A stretch of 64,000 bases of DNA from Campylobacter fetus subsp. fetus (GCF_900475935.1 NZ_LS483431.1:124001-188000); one strand, 5' to 3'. Positions 22,166 through 32,031 are shown, counted from the first letter of the stretch. The notes: a model not told the origin generated them from the sequence alone. Program-made: numbers and translations.

Positions 22166-23439
22166 ATGAGCTTGTTTTGACCATTTTTAGGATTGTTTTC
22201 ATACTTTCGTTTATACTTTTGCTCATACCGATTTTGGTCTTACTCGAGCGTAAAATTTCAGCCTTTATCCAAGATCGTCCCGGACCAAATAGGGCAAATA
22301 TCGCAGGTATTAGGTTGGGCGGTATTATACAAGCTCTAGCCGACGCTCTTAAGCTCGCTGTAAAAGAGGATTTTACTCCATCTAGTATTCGTTCTAAGTT
22401 TTTATTTACTATAGCGCCTATGATACTATTTCTTATGAGTACGCTTACTATAGCAGTTATTCCATTTTCAGATTATTTTACTATCGATGGCGTTAAACAT
22501 CTTATGCAAGGAATTCCTTTTGATGGCGGAATGTTATGGTATCTTGGAGTAGCGTCGCTTAGTATTTATGGTATTATGCTTGCCGGGTACGCTTCAAATA
22601 ATAAATATTCACTTTTAGGTTCGCTTAGAGCAGCTTCTGGAGCTATTAGCTATGAGATTCCGCTTGGACTTGCTGTTGTTAGTATGATTTTGACTTACGA
22701 CTCTATAAATTTAAATGATTTTGTTTTGCAACAACAAGGCTCGTTTTTAGGTTTGCCATCATGGGGGATATTTATCCAGCCTTTGGCTGCTATTATATTT
22801 ATAATATGTGCATTTGCAGAGACAAACAGAGCTCCGTTTGATCTTGCAGAAGGAGAAAGCGAGATAGTTGCTGGTTATCACTTAGAGTATAGTGCAATGA
22901 GTTTTGCAATGTTTTTTATGGCTGAATATATAGCAATGACGGCTATGAGTGCTCTTATAATTACTATATTTTTTGGCGGATATTCGCTTCCTTATCTTAG
23001 CACCGCAGATCTTGTAAACAACTATAAAATAGTACTTTTAAGCATAGTATTTATTATCACTATTTTAGGTTTTATCTTTGTGTTATGGATAAATAAAAAT
23101 AATGTTACAAGATATAAAGTCACAAACGACTTTAGAAAAAAAGAGAATAAATTTTACAAAATTTGTACGTTTATAGTAGTCGCTATCACAGATGTTATCT
23201 GTTTTTACCTATATTTTACAGGCTTGCAAAGCCTTGGTCAGGAAATTTTAGTAACTATACTTTATCTAACTATATTTGCTTTAAAAACATTTGTTATGCT
23301 TTTTGTGTTTATCTGGGTACGCTGGACTGTGCCAAGATTTAGATATGATCAAATTCAAAGACTCGGCTGGGAAAAGCTCATGCCTTTAGCGATATTTAAT
23401 ATCATAATAACAGCAATGGTGGTGGTATATGGCAATTAA
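22162..23439 (+). CDS. nuoH: Complex I membrane subunit H with two-helix insert
   Basis: NuoH forms the quinone channel and links the two arms. Signatures RPGPNRANIAGIRLGGIIQA near residue 39, AETNRAPFDLAEGESEIVAGYH near 219 and RWTVPRFRYDQ near 387 are typical. At 425 residues it exceeds the usual 320-335. The excess lies at about residues 278-360, between the FFGG segment and the helix leading to RYDQ. It contains two predicted helices (about 290-310 and 335-355) joined by a basic loop. The gene overlaps nuoG by 4 nt and nuoI by 11 nt. Confidence 0.94.
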   Translation: MNELVLTIFRIVFILSFILLLIPILVLLERKISAFIQDRPGPNRANIAGIRLGGIIQALADALKLAVKEDFTPSSIRSKFLFTIAPMILFLMSTLTIAVIPFSDYFTIDGVKHLMQGIPFDGGMLWYLGVASLSIYGIMLAGYASNNKYSLLGSLRAASGAISYEIPLGLAVVSMILTYDSINLNDFVLQQQGSFLGLPSWGIFIQPLAAIIFIICAFAETNRAPFDLAEGESEIVAGYHLEYSAMSFAMFFMAEYIAMTAMSALIITIFFGGYSLPYLSTADLVNNYKIVLLSIVFIITILGFIFVLWINKNNVTRYKVTNDFRKKENKFYKICTFIVVAITDVICFYLYFTGLQSLGQEILVTILYLTIFALKTFVMLFVFIWVRWTVPRFRYDQIQRLGWEKLMPLAIFNIIITAMVVVYGN

Positions 23440-23926
23440 AACAAAAACTATACGCAGAAAAAAAATACCGTTTTTACAAAGAATTTATCTACCTTTTATA
23501 TTTGCGGGTATGGCTAGAACATTTAGGCATTTTTTTAGGAATTTAAAAGATAGCTCAAATATCGATTTTTTAGAGTATCCAGAACAAAAACCAACTGATA
23601 TAACAAATCGCTACAGAGGTCTTCACAGGCTTACTAAAAACGAAAAAGGCGATCTAAAATGTGTGGCGTGTGATATGTGTGCTACCGCATGCCCGGCAAA
23701 TTGCATTTTTATCACTGCTACTGAGATAGAAGGTAGCAAAGAAAAAGCGCCTTCTAAATTTACTATAGATCTGCTTGAATGTGTGTTTTGCGGACTTTGC
23801 GTAGAGGCGTGTCCAAAAGACGCTATCAGGATGGATACTGGTATCTTTACTAAAGTAGGCAACACCAGAGAATCGTTTTTAGCCGATATAAAAACTTTAT
23901 CACAAAGAGAAGAGGGGAGCTTTTGA
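23429..23926 (+). CDS. nuoI: NADH-quinone oxidoreductase subunit I
   Basis: NuoI holds clusters N6a and N6b. Two ferredoxin-type CxxCxxCxxxCP motifs are visible: Cys78, 81, 84 and 88, and Cys118, 121, 124 and 128. The Lys/Arg-rich N-terminus with a hydrophobic stretch near residue 20 is typical of the membrane-docking helix. Length 165 is normal. Confidence 0.97.
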   Translation: MAIKTKTIRRKKIPFLQRIYLPFIFAGMARTFRHFFRNLKDSSNIDFLEYPEQKPTDITNRYRGLHRLTKNEKGDLKCVACDMCATACPANCIFITATEIEGSKEKAPSKFTIDLLECVFCGLCVEACPKDAIRMDTGIFTKVGNTRESFLADIKTLSQREEGSF

Positions 23927-24420
23927 TGGAACTTTTTTTATTTATAAATTTCTCTTTATTCGCCATTTTAGGAAGCTTAGGTCTTATTTTATTTAAAGCT
24001 CCTATTCATGGGGCTTTGAGCCTTATAGTTACTTTAGTTTCTATAGCCGGTTTATATCTTTTACTGTTTGCTAAGACTCTATTTTTAATTCAAATTGTAG
24101 TATATGCCGGAGCTATCATGGTGCTAAGTGTTTTTGTAATGATGTTTTTTAATATCAAAAGCGACACTTTGTTCGTAAAGCTTAAACCAAAATCTTTTTT
24201 TATTATTATTCCTCCTACTGTTATATTTGCGATTTTGCTAGATGAGATTTGGAAATTACCAAGTGATTTTGGAATTGCACCGCTTGATTTTGGAGAAATA
24301 AAACCGCTTGGATTTTATCTATTTACAAATTGGGGTTTGAGCTTTGAGGCGATATCTTTGCTTTTGACAGCCGCATTAATCGGTGTGGTGGCTATTTTAA
24401 AAGGCAAAAACAATGCTTGA
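23926..24420 (+). CDS. nuoJ: NADH-quinone oxidoreductase subunit J
   Basis: NuoJ is a five-helix membrane subunit. The ATG at 23926 overlaps the nuoI stop by one base and follows a GAGGGG-type ribosome site. About 164 residues. The helix with QIVVYAGAIMVLSVFVMMFF near residue 55 is the family signature. It overlaps nuoK by 8 nt. Confidence 0.95.
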   Translation: MELFLFINFSLFAILGSLGLILFKAPIHGALSLIVTLVSIAGLYLLLFAKTLFLIQIVVYAGAIMVLSVFVMMFFNIKSDTLFVKLKPKSFFIIIPPTVIFAILLDEIWKLPSDFGIAPLDFGEIKPLGFYLFTNWGLSFEAISLLLTAALIGVVAILKGKNNA

Positions 24421-24721
24421 TTTTTATATATTAGTGGCTTTGATCCTATTTTTTATCGGCGTTTTAGGAGTTATTCTTAGAAAAAATATCTTTACTATAT
24501 TTATGTCAGTAGAGCTTATGTTGAACGCTACGGCGCTGATATTTGCTACCTTTGCTAGACAAAGTCTAAATTTAGACGGACAAGTAATAGTTATGCTAAT
24601 AATCGCTATAGCTGCAGCTGAAGCTAGTTTCGGTTTGGCTCTTATAGTGCTTTTATACAAGAAAAAGCAGAGTTTAAACATAGATATTTTTGATGAGTTA
24701 AAGGATAGAGATGTTAGTTAG
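24413..24721 (+). CDS. nuoK: NADH-quinone oxidoreductase subunit K
   Basis: NuoK is a three-helix proton-channel subunit related to MrpC. The 102 residues contain the conserved glutamate in the second helix (MSVELMLNA near residue 36) and the third-helix AAAEASFGLAL with a second glutamate. It overlaps nuoL by 11 nt. Confidence 0.96.
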   Translation: MLDFYILVALILFFIGVLGVILRKNIFTIFMSVELMLNATALIFATFARQSLNLDGQVIVMLIIAIAAAEASFGLALIVLLYKKKQSLNIDIFDELKDRDVS

Positions 24722-26522
24722 CATTGTAGTTTTAGCGCCTATTATAGGCAGTATTTTACTAGGTTTGACTTATTTAGCTAGAAATACTCTTAAGATATCG
24801 CAGCTTGGTTTTGCATTTTTAGGTATGGCAGCTCCTATTACTAGCTTTGTTTGTATGACGATTTTGTTTTTAAATTCGCAAATAGAACCGATTAATTTAA
24901 ATATGTTTGGTTGGATAGAAGCCGGTATATTTAAAATAGATGTCGGGTTTTATCTTGATCATTTAAGCCTTTTAATGGGTCTGTTTGTAACTTTTTTAGG
25001 TATGCTGATACATCTGTATTCTATCGGATATATGGATAAAGATATCGGTTTTGGCAAGTTTTTTTGTTATATGAATTTATTTTTAGGCAGTATGCTCATA
25101 CTTGTACTTGCAAATAATCCGGTTCTGATGTTTGTCGGCTGGGAAGGAGTGGGAGCTTGTTCATATCTACTTATATCGTTTTACTTTAGCTCTAAAGACA
25201 ATGTAAAAGCCGGAAATAAAGCATTTATACTAAACAGAATCGGTGATTTTGGCTTTGTTATAGGTCTTGTTAGTTTGTATCTTGCTACTTCTCCATATGG
25301 TTTTAATTATGAAATATTAGCTAAAAGCGCACCTCTTATACCTTCAAATTTGGCCATTTTTATAGCGTTTTGTTTTATATGCGGAGCGCTTGCTAAATCA
25401 GCGCAAATACCGCTTTACACGTGGCTTCCTGATGCTATGGCCGGCCCGACTCCTATTTCTGCTTTGATACATGCAGCCACTATGGTAACAGCGGGTGTTT
25501 ATATGGTTGTTAGATTTGGATTTTTATATGAACACTTAAATTTCGTTCTAGAAATACTTGCGATAATCGGTGTAGCAAGTGCGCTTTTTGCGGCTATAAT
25601 TGCTGTAAAAGCTACAGATATCAAAAAAATCCTAGCCTACTCTACTATGAGTCAGCTTGGATATATGTTTGCCGGACTTAGTTTTAGTTCTCAAGCAGCT
25701 TTATATCATCTTTTTACGCATGGATTTTTTAAAGCGCTTCTGTTTTTGGGTGCCGGATCTGTGATAATAGCCTTGCATCACGAACAAAATATATTTAAAA
25801 TGGGCTCTTTACATAAAAATAAAGTACTCTTTTATCCTATGTTATTTGGGTCGCTTGCCATAAGCGGAGTGTTTCCTTTCGCAGGATTTTTCTCAAAAGA
25901 CGCACTTATATTAGGAGCGTTTTTAAGCGGTCATTATTTTATATCTGGAGTTTTGCTATTTACAGCAGGACTTACCTCTTATTATATTTTTAGGCTATTT
26001 TTTCTAGTTTTTTATTCTCAAAATGAAGCGCCTAAACAGCATAAACTCCCATTTACTATGAGTTTTGTAAATGTAATACTCGCTATATTTTCTCTTATAG
26101 GAGGAGGTATGGCTATGTTTTTAAGCTTAGAGCATGTTAGTTTATCAGTAGAGATAATAGCCGGAGTTGTTAGCTTATTCATTTCATTTTTAGGAATTTT
26201 TATAGCCTACAAAAAGTTCTATAATTACAAAAATTGTGAAGAGCAAACTTGTTGTTTTGAGAATTTGGTTATAAATAAATTCTATGTTGATGAAATTTAT
26301 GACTTTGTTTTTGTGCGTAGCTTTGCAAGTTTAAGTAAATTTGTAAGAGAAGTTTTAGACGCAAAGATTTTTTATCCATTTGTTTTAGGAACCGCTAGAA
26401 TGTTTAAGTTTAGCGGTTTTGTATATTCTAAATTTACACAAAACGGACTTGCTGGCTCTTACGCGTTTTATATGTTAGCTTTTATCTGCATTTTTATCCT
26501 TTATATAAAGGTTAGTTTATGA
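24711..26522 (+). CDS. nuoL: NADH-quinone oxidoreductase subunit L
   Basis: NuoL is the distal antiporter-like subunit of complex I. The 603 residues match the usual length. Signatures include GWEGVGACSYLLI near residue 144, KSAQIPLYTWLPDAMAGPTP near 230 and LIHAATMVTAGVYM near 253. The C-terminal lateral helix ends in the hydrophobic GSYAFYMLAFICIFILYIK. It overlaps nuoM by 4 nt. Confidence 0.97.
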   Translation: MLVSIVVLAPIIGSILLGLTYLARNTLKISQLGFAFLGMAAPITSFVCMTILFLNSQIEPINLNMFGWIEAGIFKIDVGFYLDHLSLLMGLFVTFLGMLIHLYSIGYMDKDIGFGKFFCYMNLFLGSMLILVLANNPVLMFVGWEGVGACSYLLISFYFSSKDNVKAGNKAFILNRIGDFGFVIGLVSLYLATSPYGFNYEILAKSAPLIPSNLAIFIAFCFICGALAKSAQIPLYTWLPDAMAGPTPISALIHAATMVTAGVYMVVRFGFLYEHLNFVLEILAIIGVASALFAAIIAVKATDIKKILAYSTMSQLGYMFAGLSFSSQAALYHLFTHGFFKALLFLGAGSVIIALHHEQNIFKMGSLHKNKVLFYPMLFGSLAISGVFPFAGFFSKDALILGAFLSGHYFISGVLLFTAGLTSYYIFRLFFLVFYSQNEAPKQHKLPFTMSFVNVILAIFSLIGGGMAMFLSLEHVSLSVEIIAGVVSLFISFLGIFIAYKKFYNYKNCEEQTCCFENLVINKFYVDEIYDFVFVRSFASLSKFVREVLDAKIFYPFVLGTARMFKFSGFVYSKFTQNGLAGSYAFYMLAFICIFILYIKVSL

Positions 26523-28006
26523 CTGGTTTTTCACATATTTTAAGTTTGATTATATTTTTACCGTTTATTGTTGGAGTTTTGATAGCTCTGTTTTTTAATG
26601 ATAAAGCAGGTAAGTTGACGGCTTTTGTTGTTAGTATTGTAGTGGCTGTTTTAGGGCTAGTTTTATTTTTTAAATTTGATCCGAATGCCGGTATGCAGTT
26701 TGTCGATAGTATATCTTTAGTGCCGAAATACGGCATTAGTTACTTAGTCGGTGTAGATGGAATAAATTTATATATCTTACTTATCATTACTTCTGCATTT
26801 CCACCTCTGTTTTTTATTTTAAAAAACAGAAAAAAAGGTTACTGGGCAAATATGCTTTTTATGCAAAGTGGGTTTTTGTCTGTTGTTTCATCGCTCGATC
26901 TCGTATATTTTTATGCCGGCTGGGAGATGATGCTCATACCTATATTTATTATGGTCGGAATTTACGGAAAGGATTCAGGAAGAGCCGGAGCTCTTATGGA
27001 TATGATGTATTACGCGATATTTGGTTCCATGATTATGCTCGGAGCCATCATATATATCGGAGCTGCTCATTATTATGAATTTGGATTTTTTAGCTTTAGA
27101 CTTGAAGATCTGATTAAAGTAAGTTTAAACTCGGATTTGCAGACTGTTTTATTTTTCTGCTTTATGTTGGCTTTTGTTATAAAGCTGCCTTTGTTTCCAT
27201 TTCATCTTTGGATGAGCAATGCTTATACAAAATCGCTTACGACTGCTACTTTTATGCTTTCTGTTATCGCTTCAAAAGTAGCTGTTTTTGCGATATTGCG
27301 TTTTGTTTTGCCTTTATTTCCGGTGTCTTTTGTAAATTATTCTACATGGTTTATATCTCTTGGGCTATTTTCTATGTTATATTTTGGTATAGCGGCTATC
27401 AAGGTGAAAGATTTTAAAACTTTGCTTGCATATGCTTCGGCGTCTCATTTAGGACTTATAATAGCCGGAGTATTTGCCCTAGATGTAGAAGCTATGACCG
27501 GATCTATGTATCAAGTCGTGGCGCATGCTATTACTAGCGGAATTATGTTCTTGTTAGTCGGTATGATAAGTGAGCAGCTAGGAACTAGAAAGATAAGCAA
27601 GTTAGGCGGACTTGCTATAAAGGCGCCTGTTTTTGCTACTATTTTTGCTATCGCAATGATATCTAGCGTTGGATTACCTGCTACTGTTGGTTTTGTAGGC
27701 GAACTTTTGATTATATTTGGACTATTTAAGGCTAATTTAATTTATGGTATTTTCGGTACGACTTCTATAGTAATAGGAGCTATTTATATGTTTATAGTCT
27801 ATAGAAAAGCTATTTTACAAAATACGAATGAGCTTACGGCTAAATTTAAAGATCTAAGAAAGCGTGAAATTTTGGCATTTTTAGTAGCTGTTGCTATGAT
27901 ATTTATCATGGGAATTTATCCAAAACCTTTTATAAAGCAGATAGAACCTACTATGAATGAGCATTATGAAAGTTATATAAAACCAAATTTAGGAGCCAAA
28001 AAATGA
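26519..28006 (+). CDS. nuoM: NADH-quinone oxidoreductase subunit M
   Basis: NuoM is the middle antiporter-like subunit. The 495 residues contain the conserved GWEMMLIPIFIMVGIYG segment near residue 138 and KLPLFPFHLWMSNAYTKSLT near 222, where mature orthologues carry HAEAPT-like sequence. Here it reads NAYTKS, a divergent version. Fourteen hydrophobic helices are expected. It overlaps nuoL and nuoN by 4 nt each. Confidence 0.96.
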   Translation: MTGFSHILSLIIFLPFIVGVLIALFFNDKAGKLTAFVVSIVVAVLGLVLFFKFDPNAGMQFVDSISLVPKYGISYLVGVDGINLYILLIITSAFPPLFFILKNRKKGYWANMLFMQSGFLSVVSSLDLVYFYAGWEMMLIPIFIMVGIYGKDSGRAGALMDMMYYAIFGSMIMLGAIIYIGAAHYYEFGFFSFRLEDLIKVSLNSDLQTVLFFCFMLAFVIKLPLFPFHLWMSNAYTKSLTTATFMLSVIASKVAVFAILRFVLPLFPVSFVNYSTWFISLGLFSMLYFGIAAIKVKDFKTLLAYASASHLGLIIAGVFALDVEAMTGSMYQVVAHAITSGIMFLLVGMISEQLGTRKISKLGGLAIKAPVFATIFAIAMISSVGLPATVGFVGELLIIFGLFKANLIYGIFGTTSIVIGAIYMFIVYRKAILQNTNELTAKFKDLRKREILAFLVAVAMIFIMGIYPKPFIKQIEPTMNEHYESYIKPNLGAKK

Positions 28007-29412
28007 TAGCGCTATTACCTTTTATTCTCTCTTTGGCGGCTACGTTTATAAATATATTTTTATGCGTCACTAATATATCAAAAAGATATTCTATAAATTT
28101 AAATATCTTATTTTGGGTTATAATTTTTATATCTTTTTTTATTGTTCGTTCTAATTTTTCAAATGACTTTTTGATGGATTTTGCTACCCCGTTTATATCG
28201 CTTGATGAGTTTTCATTCTGTTTTGGCGTAGTTTTGTCTGCTCTTATGATAATTTTTTTAATTTCTAGTTTTTATAGCGATGACGAAAAATTCTACAAAC
28301 AAGAGATGTTTGCACTCGCATCTTTAGCTAGTTTTGGCTTGTTGGCTATGAGTCTTAGCGTGGAACTGATACTTACTCTTATATTTTTAGAAGTAGCGTC
28401 TATAAGCATTTATGCTATGATAGCCATGAATAGCATTGAATACAAAAGCGTTGAAGCTGCGTTTAAGTACTTTTTATTATCATCATTTATGAGTGCATTT
28501 TATCTGCTTGGGGCGGCTTTTGTATTTGGAGTGGCTGGATCTACAAAATACTCTTTTATAGCAACTGGATTGAATAGCGATTTTTTAAGTATTATAGGGA
28601 TGATTTTGGTGCTTTCTATGATGTTTTTCAAGATAGCGATTTTTGGATTTTATAGATGGAGCATAGATGTGTATTATGGCTCAAATTTAAATATAGCAGG
28701 TTTTTTAGCGTCTGCTTTTAAACTTGCTAGTTTTGCCATTTTGATCAAGCTTTGCTTTTTATATCCGGGTAATAATATAGAAATTTTACAAGGCATCTTT
28801 GCTATTTTAGCAATTTTAAGTATGTTTGCTGGGAATTTGCTATCTCTTAAAGAGACAAACGTTAAAAAGATACTAATTGCCGCTGGAATAGTGCATTCAG
28901 GGTATATTTTTATAAATTTATCCTCTGTTGGTGCTTCTGTTTCCATATATCCAGCTATTTTTTATCTATCTACATATACTATAGTAGTTGGTTTTTCATT
29001 TGCTATTTTAAACGGACTTTTTGGAGACAGAGAGATAAAAATATCTGATTTAAACGGACTTTATAAAGTACGTCCTACCGAAGCTTTTGCTCTTACTGTA
29101 ATTTGTTTGTCTTTTATCGGTTTCCCTTATAGTGTCGGATTTTTGGGTAAATTGTTTATATTTTCTAGCGCCGTAGAAAGCGGTAAGACTTATTTGGCTA
29201 TTTTTGGTATAATTAATACTATATTTTCTGTATATTATTACCTAAAGATTATCATCAGCATATACTTTAGCGAGAATAAAACTGCTCTGTCTTGCGCAGA
29301 TAGTAAGAAATTTGGTTTAAAACTACTTGCTTTGAGTTCTATTTTATTTATAATTTTAGAGGGAAGCGGTATATTTTCTATAATATCTTTTTTAAATTTA
29401 TTTATCAGATGA
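28003..29412 (+). CDS. nuoN: NADH-quinone oxidoreductase subunit N
   Basis: NuoN is the antiporter-like subunit nearest the NuoA/J/K group. The 469 residues include FLEVASISIYAMIAMN near residue 130, FKIAIFGFYRWSIDVYYGSN near 210 and NVKKILIAAGIVHSGYI near 287. The segment before YYGSN lacks the usual HxWxPDxY wording but aligns in position. It is the last nuo gene and is followed by an AT-rich terminator hairpin. Confidence 0.95.
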   Translation: MIALLPFILSLAATFINIFLCVTNISKRYSINLNILFWVIIFISFFIVRSNFSNDFLMDFATPFISLDEFSFCFGVVLSALMIIFLISSFYSDDEKFYKQEMFALASLASFGLLAMSLSVELILTLIFLEVASISIYAMIAMNSIEYKSVEAAFKYFLLSSFMSAFYLLGAAFVFGVAGSTKYSFIATGLNSDFLSIIGMILVLSMMFFKIAIFGFYRWSIDVYYGSNLNIAGFLASAFKLASFAILIKLCFLYPGNNIEILQGIFAILAILSMFAGNLLSLKETNVKKILIAAGIVHSGYIFINLSSVGASVSIYPAIFYLSTYTIVVGFSFAILNGLFGDREIKISDLNGLYKVRPTEAFALTVICLSFIGFPYSVGFLGKLFIFSSAVESGKTYLAIFGIINTIFSVYYYLKIIISIYFSENKTALSCADSKKFGLKLLALSSILFIILEGSGIFSIISFLNLFIR

Positions 29413-29482
29413 GCTTATTTTTAGTATTAAATTTAACTAAATTTATACTTCAGATAGTACGATAAATAGATGTTTTACAGAC

Positions 29483-29523
29483 AATATATATTTAGTTTGA
29501 AATTTAAAAACTAAATATATATT
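29483..29523 (+). terminator. AT-rich terminator hairpin of the nuo operon
   Basis: Perfect 16-base arms (29483-29498, 29508-29523) enclose a 9-nt loop, about 70 nt after the nuoN stop. The stem is nearly all A-T, so its strength as a terminator is uncertain. Confidence 0.5.
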
Positions 29524-29601
29524 TAATAATATTTAGCTTATTTAGATAACAATTTTCATTTATATATAGTTTTATCTAAATTTAAGTTTATAAGTCGCAT
29601 A

Positions 29602-29612
29602 ATTACGGTAAT
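29602..29612. promoter_or_regulatory. Short dyad before the nickel/cobalt operon
   Basis: ATTAC-G-GTAAT is a perfect short inverted repeat, 22 nt before the first ATG of the metal-uptake genes. It could be a regulator half-site pair or part of the -10 region. A NikR site is one possibility, not shown. Confidence 0.3.
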
Positions 29613-29633
29613 ATTTTTATAAAAAGGATAATA

Positions 29634-30389
29634 ATGAAAGCTAAATTTCTAGCAGCGTCTGCAATCTTAACTCTATTTTGTACAAGTTCGTTTGCACATT
29701 TTGGAGTAGTGATCCCTTCTAGCTCGACCGTAAATGATGAAAAAGAAGCGAAAATGAGTATAACTTATAGATTTACTCATCCGTTTGAACAGATGATGAT
29801 GAATATGGAAAAACCGGTTGAAACAGGAGTATTTGTAGATGGGAAGAAAAATCCAATATCAAATTTAACCGAGAAAAAAGATGGTAAAATGAGTTATTAT
29901 ACTGCAAATTACGAAGTAAAAAATCCCGGAATGTATCAATTTTATGTTGATCCAAAGCCGTATTTCGAAGCGGCTGAAGATAAGTTTATAAGACATATTA
30001 CAAAAACAGTTGTAAATGCTTACGGATTTGGCGAGGGCTGGGATAGTCCTATTGGCTTAAAAGCCGAAATAGTACCTATTAGTAGACCTTATGGATTATA
30101 TAAAGGAAATCTGTTTTCAGGAATAGTTTTATATAAAGGAGAAAGAGCCAAAAATGTCATGGTTGAGGTTGAATACTACAACACGAAAGGCTTAAAGGCA
30201 CCTTCTGAGGATTTTATCACACAAGAAGTAAAAACAAATGAGCTTGGAGAATTTAGTTTTGCTATGCCTCTTGCTGGCTGGTGGGGATTTTCAGCTTTAA
30301 TAGATGATGATGAGACTATTAAAAAAGACGGTAAAACTTATCCGGTTGAACTTGGCAGTGTTATTTGGGTCGAAACTAAAGAGTATTAG
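29634..30389 (+). CDS. DUF4198 periplasmic component of nickel/cobalt uptake (NikK-like)
   Basis: The 251 residues start with a signal peptide ending near residue 21 (TSSFA), and the mature protein begins HFGVVIPSSS. The early histidine and Met-rich stretch (FEQMMMNMEKP) are suited to metal binding. The rest is the DUF4198 beta-rich domain (carboxypeptidase-regulatory-like fold). In other Proteobacteria a protein of this family, NikK, stands beside NikM/L/Q/O. The CbiM/NikM gene starts directly after the stop codon. Nickel rather than cobalt is inferred from this gene association. Confidence 0.85.
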   Translation: MKAKFLAASAILTLFCTSSFAHFGVVIPSSSTVNDEKEAKMSITYRFTHPFEQMMMNMEKPVETGVFVDGKKNPISNLTEKKDGKMSYYTANYEVKNPGMYQFYVDPKPYFEAAEDKFIRHITKTVVNAYGFGEGWDSPIGLKAEIVPISRPYGLYKGNLFSGIVLYKGERAKNVMVEVEYYNTKGLKAPSEDFITQEVKTNELGEFSFAMPLAGWWGFSALIDDDETIKKDGKTYPVELGSVIWVETKEY

Positions 30390-30974
30390 ATGCATATCAG
30401 CGAAGGAGTATTAAAACCAGAGATCATAGTTCCAGCAGCTGTGATAGGGGGTATTTGGATAGCGTATCTACTATATAAATTGAAGTTTAATGATATTCCT
30501 AAGATAGCTTGTATGAGCGCTATGTTTTTCATAGCGTCTTTTATACACATTCCGATTGGTCCGACTTCAATTCACTTAATTTTGAGCGGTTTGATCGGGG
30601 CTTTCTTAGGATTCAATGCAGGTTTGGCGATATTTGCAGCTTTACTTTTACAAGCTTTGTTATTTGGATATGGCGGTATAACCGTGTTAGGAGTAAATCT
30701 TTTGATGATAGCGTCTCCCGCCGTACTTGGATTTTATTTTTTAAAACTTTCATTCAAAAAATTTAGAGTTTTAAATTGGTTTTTAGTCGGATTTGTGCCT
30801 ATTTTCGTATCATCTTTGATTTTAAGCTTAGTTTTGGCATTAAACGGAAATGAGTTTTTGCCGGTTGCGACTTTGGCTTTTGTTTCGAATTTAGCTCTTA
30901 TGGCGATAGAAGGAGTTATATCTCTGTTTGGAATATCTTTTATTTATAAAGTAAATAAGGACTTATTAAAATGA
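30390..30974 (+). CDS. nikM: ECF transporter metal-binding S component, CbiM/NikM family
   Basis: This 194-residue protein begins MHISEGVL, the family signature in which the amino group, His2 and a later histidine hold Ni2+ or Co2+. The matching downstream motif is FIHIPIGPTSIHL near residue 50, with both histidines present. Six to seven hydrophobic helices follow. The ATG abuts the previous stop codon and the 3' end overlaps the next gene by 4 nt. Confidence 0.93.
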   Translation: MHISEGVLKPEIIVPAAVIGGIWIAYLLYKLKFNDIPKIACMSAMFFIASFIHIPIGPTSIHLILSGLIGAFLGFNAGLAIFAALLLQALLFGYGGITVLGVNLLMIASPAVLGFYFLKLSFKKFRVLNWFLVGFVPIFVSSLILSLVLALNGNEFLPVATLAFVSNLALMAIEGVISLFGISFIYKVNKDLLK

Positions 30975-31387
30975 TAAAATTTATGCTAATAATCTGCGCG
31001 GCAGTAGCTTTAAATGCTCACTCACTAAAAGTGTTTGCTAAAGAAGAAAACGGTTTTGTTTTAATCAAAAGCTATTTTTATGGTAATTCGCCTTGTAAAG
31101 AGTGTAAGGTCGAGCTCATAAAAGATAACAAAATTCTAAGCACTGTAAAAACGGATTCAAAAGGCGAAGCTAGAGCAAAAATAGTAGCGAGCGAGTTTGA
31201 TATATTAGTAGACGGCGGACTTGCGCACGAAAAAAGAGTAAGCTTCAAGGCCGAAAATCCGCTTCCGATAGATACTGATGATAGTACAATGATGTATGTG
31301 TTTAAATTTATAGCCGGATTTGCGGCTATCGCAATTATATTTGGCTGTTTGTATATTATAAAAAGAAGGCAGGTTGCTTGCAGCTAA
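30971..31387 (+). CDS. Small membrane-anchored component of nickel ECF transporter (NikL-like)
   Basis: The 138 residues have a signal-like N-terminus (MLIICAAVALNAHS) and a periplasmic domain of about 85 residues with a CKEC pair near residue 38. A C-terminal helix (about 108-132) and a basic tail follow. This layout fits NikL/CbiN-type accessory proteins that load the CbiM subunit. Its place between nikM and the nikQ gene supports that. Exact family assignment is by context. Confidence 0.75.
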   Translation: MIKFMLIICAAVALNAHSLKVFAKEENGFVLIKSYFYGNSPCKECKVELIKDNKILSTVKTDSKGEARAKIVASEFDILVDGGLAHEKRVSFKAENPLPIDTDDSTMMYVFKFIAGFAAIAIIFGCLYIIKRRQVACS

Positions 31388-32031
31388 ATTTATCTTTTGG
31401 CTTGGTTTGCCTTGTACTTTTTAGCTTTAAGGTAGCGCTTAGTAGTAGTATCGACGCTGCTTTTTTTCTACCTGCTCTTCTATTGTTATTTATTAGATTT
31501 AACACTATTTTTATTATAATTAAAAAGATGCTGTTTTTAAATTTATTTATATTTTTAATGGCTCTAAGCGCGATTATGTATAGCAATTATCATTTAGCTG
31601 CGCTTATTTTTATAAGATCAAATTTGATCTTATTTTTTGGATTATCGGTTTTTAGCTCAGCAAATTCATATGCCATAGCAAGAGCCGTTTCAAATTTAAA
31701 ACTAGGTGACAAGATAAGCGCCGTATTTTATTTTACTGTGAAATTTATAGATGAGTTTAAATCCGAGTTTCAAAGAATTAAAAAAACACTTAGAGCAAGA
31801 GGATTTAAGCCTTGCAGCTCTCTTTTTACTTATAAAACATATGGAAATTTAGTTGCAATGCTGTTTTTAATAGCGTTTCATAAATCTCAAATGTTAGAAA
31901 AAACATTTATATGCAGAGGATTTCAAGGTAAATTTTACTCTCAAAATAGGCAAAAAATAGGCATTTTAGATATAATTTTACTAGGATTTACTATATTTAT
32001 ATATATATTAAGTTTAGGAAATATCATATGA
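31378..32031 (+). CDS. nikQ: ECF transporter transmembrane T component, CbiQ/NikQ family
   Basis: The 217 residues contain about five hydrophobic helices and two coupling motifs typical of T components: LRARGFKP near residue 138 and FICRGFQG near 178, which contact the ATPase. The start is a TTG at 31378, overlapping the previous gene by 10 nt, with a GAAGG-like site upstream. No ATG gives a full-length N-terminus. It overlaps the ATPase gene by 4 nt. Confidence 0.88.
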   Translation: MQLNLSFGLVCLVLFSFKVALSSSIDAAFFLPALLLLFIRFNTIFIIIKKMLFLNLFIFLMALSAIMYSNYHLAALIFIRSNLILFFGLSVFSSANSYAIARAVSNLKLGDKISAVFYFTVKFIDEFKSEFQRIKKTLRARGFKPCSSLFTYKTYGNLVAMLFLIAFHKSQMLEKTFICRGFQGKFYSQNRQKIGILDIILLGFTIFIYILSLGNII

